A stretch of DNA of 17,933 nucleotides. Source: Verrucomicrobiota bacterium (GTDB lineage: Bacteria; Verrucomicrobiota; Verrucomicrobiia; Verrucomicrobiales; DEV007). The stretch is taken from the NCBI GenBank assembly GCA_013152075.1, contig JAADHD010000152.1, forward strand, positions 1 through 17,933, written 5' to 3'. Of the stretch, positions 14,728 to 17,933 are shown piece by piece. The position numbers were made by a program, and so were the translations under genes. The notes beneath the pieces were generated by a model. The model was not told where the DNA came from and did not search any database. It saw nothing but the letters and a program-made list of their open reading frames with translations. Within the stretch, counting starts at the first letter, position 1, and every line of letters starts with the position of its first letter.

Positions 14728-16150
14728 ATGAAGGAGGATATAAAAACTCAAGTGATGGTTTTGGGCGGAGGGCCCGGAGGTTATTCGGCCGCGTTTCGCG
14801 CTGCGGATTTAGGCCTGAAGGTTGTCTTGATCGATGCGCAGGAAAAGCTGGGTGGGGTTTGTCTCAATGTGGGATGTATACCGTCGAAGGCTTTGTTGCA
14901 TGTAGCGAAAGTCATAGATGATGCAGAAAGCATGGCGGCGCATGGGGTGAGTTTTGCTAAGCCTGAAATTGATCTGTCGAAAATTCGTGATTGGAAAAAC
15001 AGTGTTATTGATCAGCTGACTGGCGGCTTGGCAGCGATGGCGAAGATGCGCAAAGTGGAAGTGGTGACGGGTTACGGAAAGTTTACTGACGCCAATAGCA
15101 TCGCAGTGAGTGGTGCGGAGGGGGAAATGGAGGTGTCTTTTGAACACGCGATTATTGCGACGGGCTCATCGGTGGTGAATTTGCCTTTCATCCCGGAAGA
15201 TGAACGAACGCATCATGGATTCGACTGGGGCGTTGGAGTTAAAGGATGTGCCGGAAAATTTGCTCGTATTAGGTGGTGGAATCATCGGCCTGGAGATGGC
15301 GACGGTCTATAGTTCCCTGGGGTCCAAGGTGTCGGTGGTGGAATTTCTTGAGCAGCTGGTGCCTGCGGCAGATGCGGATGTGGTAAAGATTTACACGGAC
15401 TATGTGAGCAAACGCTTTGAGCTCATGTTATCAACTAAGGTGACGGAGGTGCTGGCAAAAGAGGACGGCCTGTATGTGACTTTTGAAGGTGAAAATGCTC
15501 CCAAGGATCCCGTTCGTTACGATAAAATACTGGTAGCCGTTGGACGTAAGCCGAACGGGAGTTTAATTGATGCGGATCAGGCGGGTGTTCAGGTCGACGA
15601 GCGGGGCTTCATCAATGTGGACAATCAGTTGAAAACCAACATTGATCATATTCATGCTATCGGGGATGTGGTCGGTCAGCCGATGCTGGCCCACAAAGCG
15701 GTGCATGAAGCTCATGTGGCGGCAGAAGTGATTGCGGGCAAAAAGCATGCCTTCGAGCCACGCTGCATTCCGTCGGTTGCTTATACCGATCCCGAAATGG
15801 CATGGGCAGGCGTAACTGAGCGAGAGGCCAAAGAGCAGGGTTTGAATGTTGAAGTGGCAAATTTTCCATGGGCGGCTTCGGGTCGTGCCATATCATCCGG
15901 GCGCACCGAAGGTAAAACGAAACTTATTTTCGATAAGGAATCAGGACGTGTGCTGGGTGGCGCAATCGTCGGTATTAATGCTGGAGAAATGTTGGGAGAA
16001 ATTTGTCTGGCGATTGAAATGGGGGCGGATGCTGAAGATGTCGCGTTGACGATTCATGCACACCCGACACTCAACGAATCCATCGGACTGGTTGCTGAAA
16101 TATTCGAGGGCTCTATTACCGATTTGCCGAACCGTCAAGCGGTGAAGTGA
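14728..16150 (+). pseudogene. lpd: Dihydrolipoamide dehydrogenase (PDH E3), frameshifted
   Basis: Lpd reoxidises the lipoyl arm of AceF and passes electrons to NAD+. The first frame (14728 to about 15205) gives the FAD-binding VLGGGPGGYSAAFRAADLG and the redox disulfide CLNVGC (Cys45, Cys50), then runs into a stop at 15310. The second frame (open from about 15200 to 16150) continues with RIMDSTGALELKDVPENLL, the NAD domain LVLGGGIIGLEMA, and the C-terminal HAHPTLNES active-site pair. The break lies in GAACGAAC (15202-15209). Dropping one GAAC unit gives IPEDERIMDSTGAL and a protein of about 472 residues, against 474 in E. coli. Nothing resembles a programmed frameshift signal. The gene is either truly broken, with E3 supplied from elsewhere, or the extra bases are a sequencing or assembly error. 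Confidence 0.9.
15202..15209 (+). repeat. GAAC tandem duplication at the lpd frameshift
   Basis: GAAC stands twice in tandem exactly where the lpd frame is lost. Removal of four bases restores the frame with family-consistent sequence; a single inserted base nearby would also do so, giving one more residue that fits the E. coli spacing. The frameshift is certain; which bases are extra is not. Confidence 0.75.
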
Positions 16151-16213
16151 GTAGTAAAGGCGTCGCAAGTCGCAATACAGAGCCGGAGCATAGTGGAAAT
16201 AGGCGGAGTCAAT

Positions 16214-16840
16214 TCAGGAAGAAGCCGCGACGAAGTTTTTCAGGAAGCGGAGCCCGAGATCCTGGCTACGTTCGGGGTGAAACTGGACGGCGCAGATGTT
16301 GCCTTTGCGGATTCCGGCGGCGAATGATATTCCGTAGTCAGCAGTGGCGCTGACCAGCTCTTTATCCTCGGGAGCAGGGTAGTAGGAGTGAACAAAATAG
16401 AAATAGGGATCGTCTGGCATATCGCGCCACAGGGGATCGGCATTGTCGGTAAATTTCACCTGGTTCCAGCCCATGTGTGGAATTTTGAGGTGCCCATCGC
16501 TTTGGAAGCGCACGACTTGTCCTTTCAAGAAGCCCAGACCTTTCACCTCAGGGGCTTCCTCGCTGGTTTCGAACAGCACTTGATAGCCAATGCAAATGCC
16601 GAGGAAAGGCTTATCTGCCTGTAACCACTCGAGCAAGGGTTCGCGCAGGCCTTGTTCATCGATGTGGCGAAGGCTATCACCAAAAGCGCCGACGCCAGGA
16701 AAAACCAGTTTTTCAAGCCCTTCAAAATCACGCGCTTTTTTTACGATGCGGGTGGGGACGTCGAGAGACTTCAGTGCGTTGCACACACTCAGTAAATTGC
16801 CGGCGCCGTAATCGATGATGCCTGTTGTATTTTCGCTCAT
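16214..16840 (-). CDS. hisH: Imidazole glycerol phosphate synthase glutaminase subunit
   Basis: HisH releases ammonia from glutamine and channels it to HisF, which makes imidazole glycerol phosphate and AICAR in histidine synthesis. The 208-residue protein is full length: DYGAGNLLSV at 10-19, PGVGAFGDS, the nucleophile Cys83 in GICIGYQVLFE (most homologues have GICLGMQ), HSYY near the oxyanion region, and the triad His188 and Glu190 in QFHPER. It converges on lpd with a 63-bp gap and lies 35 bp downstream of hisB on the same strand. Its 3' end is duplicated, in diverged form, at 9301-9465, on the far side of the pdh module. AAGGG about ten bases before the ATG may be the ribosome site. Confidence 0.96.
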   Translation of the reverse strand: MSENTTGIIDYGAGNLLSVCNALKSLDVPTRIVKKARDFEGLEKLVFPGVGAFGDSLRHIDEQGLREPLLEWLQADKPFLGICIGYQVLFETSEEAPEVKGLGFLKGQVVRFQSDGHLKIPHMGWNQVKFTDNADPLWRDMPDDPYFYFVHSYYPAPEDKELVSATADYGISFAAGIRKGNICAVQFHPERSQDLGLRFLKNFVAASS

Positions 16841-16875
16841 GCCTGATGCCCTTGGTCAGTCGGGGGGAACCCTGC

Positions 16876-17478
16876 TTATAGCATTTCCTTGGTGCTCGGA
16901 ATTTTCCCAGCGATTCGAGGATCGATTTGGATCGCCTGATCAACAGACCTGGCCAGTCCTTTAAAAATGGCTTCGGCCATATGATGGGCGTCACGACCGT
17001 AAAGCAATTCGATGTGGAGATTGATCAAGGCGTTGAATGCAAAACCGCGTAAAAATTCCTCAACCAGGCTAAACGAAAAGCTACTGCCTATGGTGTCCAC
17101 CTGAGCGGGGGCACGGTATTCCAGGAAGGGGCGCCCGCTAAAGTCGAGTGCGACCCGGCAAAGGGTCTCGTCCATGGGTAGCAGTGCCCATCCATAACGG
17201 TAAATACCCTTTTTCTCTCCCAGCGCTTGTTTGATGCATTGGCCGAGCACGATGCCGGTGTCTTCAACCGTGTGGTGAAAATCCACTTCGATATCGCCTT
17301 TAGCATCTACGTTAAGATCAATGCGGCTGTGTCGTGAAAACAGCGTAAGCATGTGATCGAGAAAGGCAATGCCTGTATTGATATCAGATTCCCCAGTCCC
17401 GTCGAGATCGACAGAAATTGTGATTTCCGTCTCAGCGGTTTTGCGGTGGATCTTGGAGGTGCGTTGCTTCTTGCTCAT
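16876..17478 (-). CDS. hisB: Imidazoleglycerol-phosphate dehydratase
   Basis: HisB dehydrates imidazole glycerol phosphate, the product of HisF/HisH, to imidazole acetol phosphate, using manganese. I start at the ATG at 17478 (MSKKQRTSKIHRKTAETEI), giving 200 residues, the standard length of the monofunctional enzyme; the upstream extension MAVTVHAITLDSGT is not family-like. Metal-binding marks are present: FLDHML (40-44), HHTVEDTG (68-75) and the second repeat DAHHMAEAIFK near 165. The E. coli phosphatase domain is absent, as in most bacteria. It is followed 35 bp later by hisH, so HisB and HisH are probably co-expressed. GGA five bases before the ATG is a weak ribosome site. Confidence 0.96.
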   Translation of the reverse strand: MSKKQRTSKIHRKTAETEITISVDLDGTGESDINTGIAFLDHMLTLFSRHSRIDLNVDAKGDIEVDFHHTVEDTGIVLGQCIKQALGEKKGIYRYGWALLPMDETLCRVALDFSGRPFLEYRAPAQVDTIGSSFSFSLVEEFLRGFAFNALINLHIELLYGRDAHHMAEAIFKGLARSVDQAIQIDPRIAGKIPSTKEML

Positions 17479-17504
17479 GGTTCCAGAATCGAGTGTTATT
17501 GCGT

Positions 17505-17526
17505 GCACTGTTACAGCCAACAGTGC
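17505..17526. other. Hairpin in the hisB leader
   Basis: GCACTGTT (17505-17512) and AACAGTGC (17519-17526) form a perfect 8-bp stem with a 6-nt loop, 27 bp upstream of the hisB start. There is no T-run on either side, so it is not a standard terminator. It lies in the 131-bp spacer between hisB and the glycine-tailed protein gene and could be an operator or a leader structure. I see no leader peptide with His codons that would indicate classical attenuation. Confidence 0.35.
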
Positions 17527-17609
17527 TCTGCAACAACTCTTTATCCCGTTGTCGTTCGAGACGGTATCTTCCTAGTCAAGGCTGTCGTATTGACTGTGTT
17601 CAGCGAGGG

Positions 17610-17933
17610 CTACTCACCTCCACCTCCACCGTCTCCGCCACCTCCGCCCCCCCCGATCCCCTTCTTTTTGAGCACGAAGATGACGATTCCCATAACCGCG
17701 GCAAAGCCAATCAGAATTAGTTGAAAACTGGGGCCTCCTCCATCGCTACTGCTTGCGGCCGAAGGTGTTTTTTTAGTCTTCGTTTTCTTTTTAGTGCTTT
17801 TCGGTTTTTTGGGAGTATTGGCAGCTGCTTTTGCATCATCTTTCTGTTTTTTAGCATCAGCTACTTTTTTGCGTGCAACTCTGGCGGCTTCCAATACATC
17901 TTCTGCCGACTCGCCCTTAGCGTTCTCAGCTTT
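17610..17933 (-). CDS. Lys-rich membrane protein with glycine tail (5' end beyond window)
   Basis: The frame is open to the right edge, so only the C-terminal 107 residues are visible. They begin with a charged, probably helical stretch (KAENAKGESAEDVLEAARVARKK), pass into a Lys/Thr/Pro-rich low-complexity linker (about 50-70), then SDGGGPS, one transmembrane helix (FQLILIGFAAVMGIVIFVL), three lysines and a tail of almost pure glycine ending GGGGGE. The lysines after the helix suggest the glycine tail is in the cytoplasm and the bulk outside. The arrangement of linker, single helix, lysines and Gly-rich end resembles a membrane-anchor or sorting tail, but no named family is recognised. A TTG at 17894 exists but is unlikely to be the true start. 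Confidence 0.65.
   Translation of the reverse strand, partial: KAENAKGESAEDVLEAARVARKKVADAKKQKDDAKAAANTPKKPKSTKKKTKTKKTPSAASSSDGGGPSFQLILIGFAAVMGIVIFVLKKKGIGGGGGGGDGGGGGE

Noticed and set aside
15190..15215. Programmed +1 frameshift in lpd
   Set aside because: There is no slippery stop-codon context, no Shine-Dalgarno-like stimulator and no stop at the shift point; the first frame runs about 100 bases further. A tandem duplication explains it better.

Overview
This window looks like a chromosomal segment of a Verrucomicrobiota bacterium, possibly near Opitutae/Puniceicoccales. The clues are the minus-strand run priA / yicC / gmk / coaC, Tat-exported Gfo/Idh/MocA and sugar-isomerase proteins of the kind abundant in Planctomycetes and Verrucomicrobia, and a DUF2007-like membrane protein. 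This is an inference from gene content; no rRNA or tRNA is present to settle it.

Left part (1-5703, minus strand). A standalone phosphopantothenoylcysteine decarboxylase (coaC) ends at a clear intrinsic terminator. Upstream of it, tightly packed, lie gmk and yicC. Then comes a class II-like Fic enzyme with a C-terminal winged helix, followed by priA. The Fic gene sits between housekeeping genes and has a TTTACAT/ATGTAAA inverted repeat upstream.

Middle part (5704-9294). A 267-bp spacer carries a REP-like palindrome. It is followed by a 73-residue protein made of four exact 16-residue-period H-x2-D-C-x-C-P-x-C repeats, probably metal binding. Next is a divergent pair of Tat-signal proteins, a sugar phosphate isomerase/epimerase-like protein (minus) and a Gfo/Idh/MocA oxidoreductase (plus). 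The Tat signal of the oxidoreductase is broken by a perfect 11-bp tandem duplication. A DUF2007-like two-helix membrane protein ends the block.

Right part (9295-17933). A complete pyruvate dehydrogenase module, pdhR-aceE-aceF-lpd, reads on the plus strand behind two near-perfect PdhR operators. lpd is split by a frameshift at a GAAC tandem duplication. The module is bracketed by hisH sequence: a diverged, in-frame remnant of the hisH 3' end lies to its left, and an intact hisH, followed upstream by hisB, lies to its right. The simplest reading is that pdhR-aceEF-lpd entered at the 3' end of hisH, bringing or regenerating a new hisH 3' end and stranding the old one next to its former convergent neighbour. 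The window closes with the C-terminal part of a Lys-rich, single-helix membrane protein with a glycine tail, cut off at the right edge.

How the genes connect: PdhR should sense pyruvate and control AceE, AceF and Lpd, which convert pyruvate to acetyl-CoA; CoaC acts in making the CoA that this complex consumes. HisH and HisB belong to histidine synthesis. PriA, Gmk and YicC serve replication restart, GTP supply and RNA turnover. The two frameshifts both fall exactly on short perfect tandem duplications and either mark recent slippage mutations or need checking as assembly errors.
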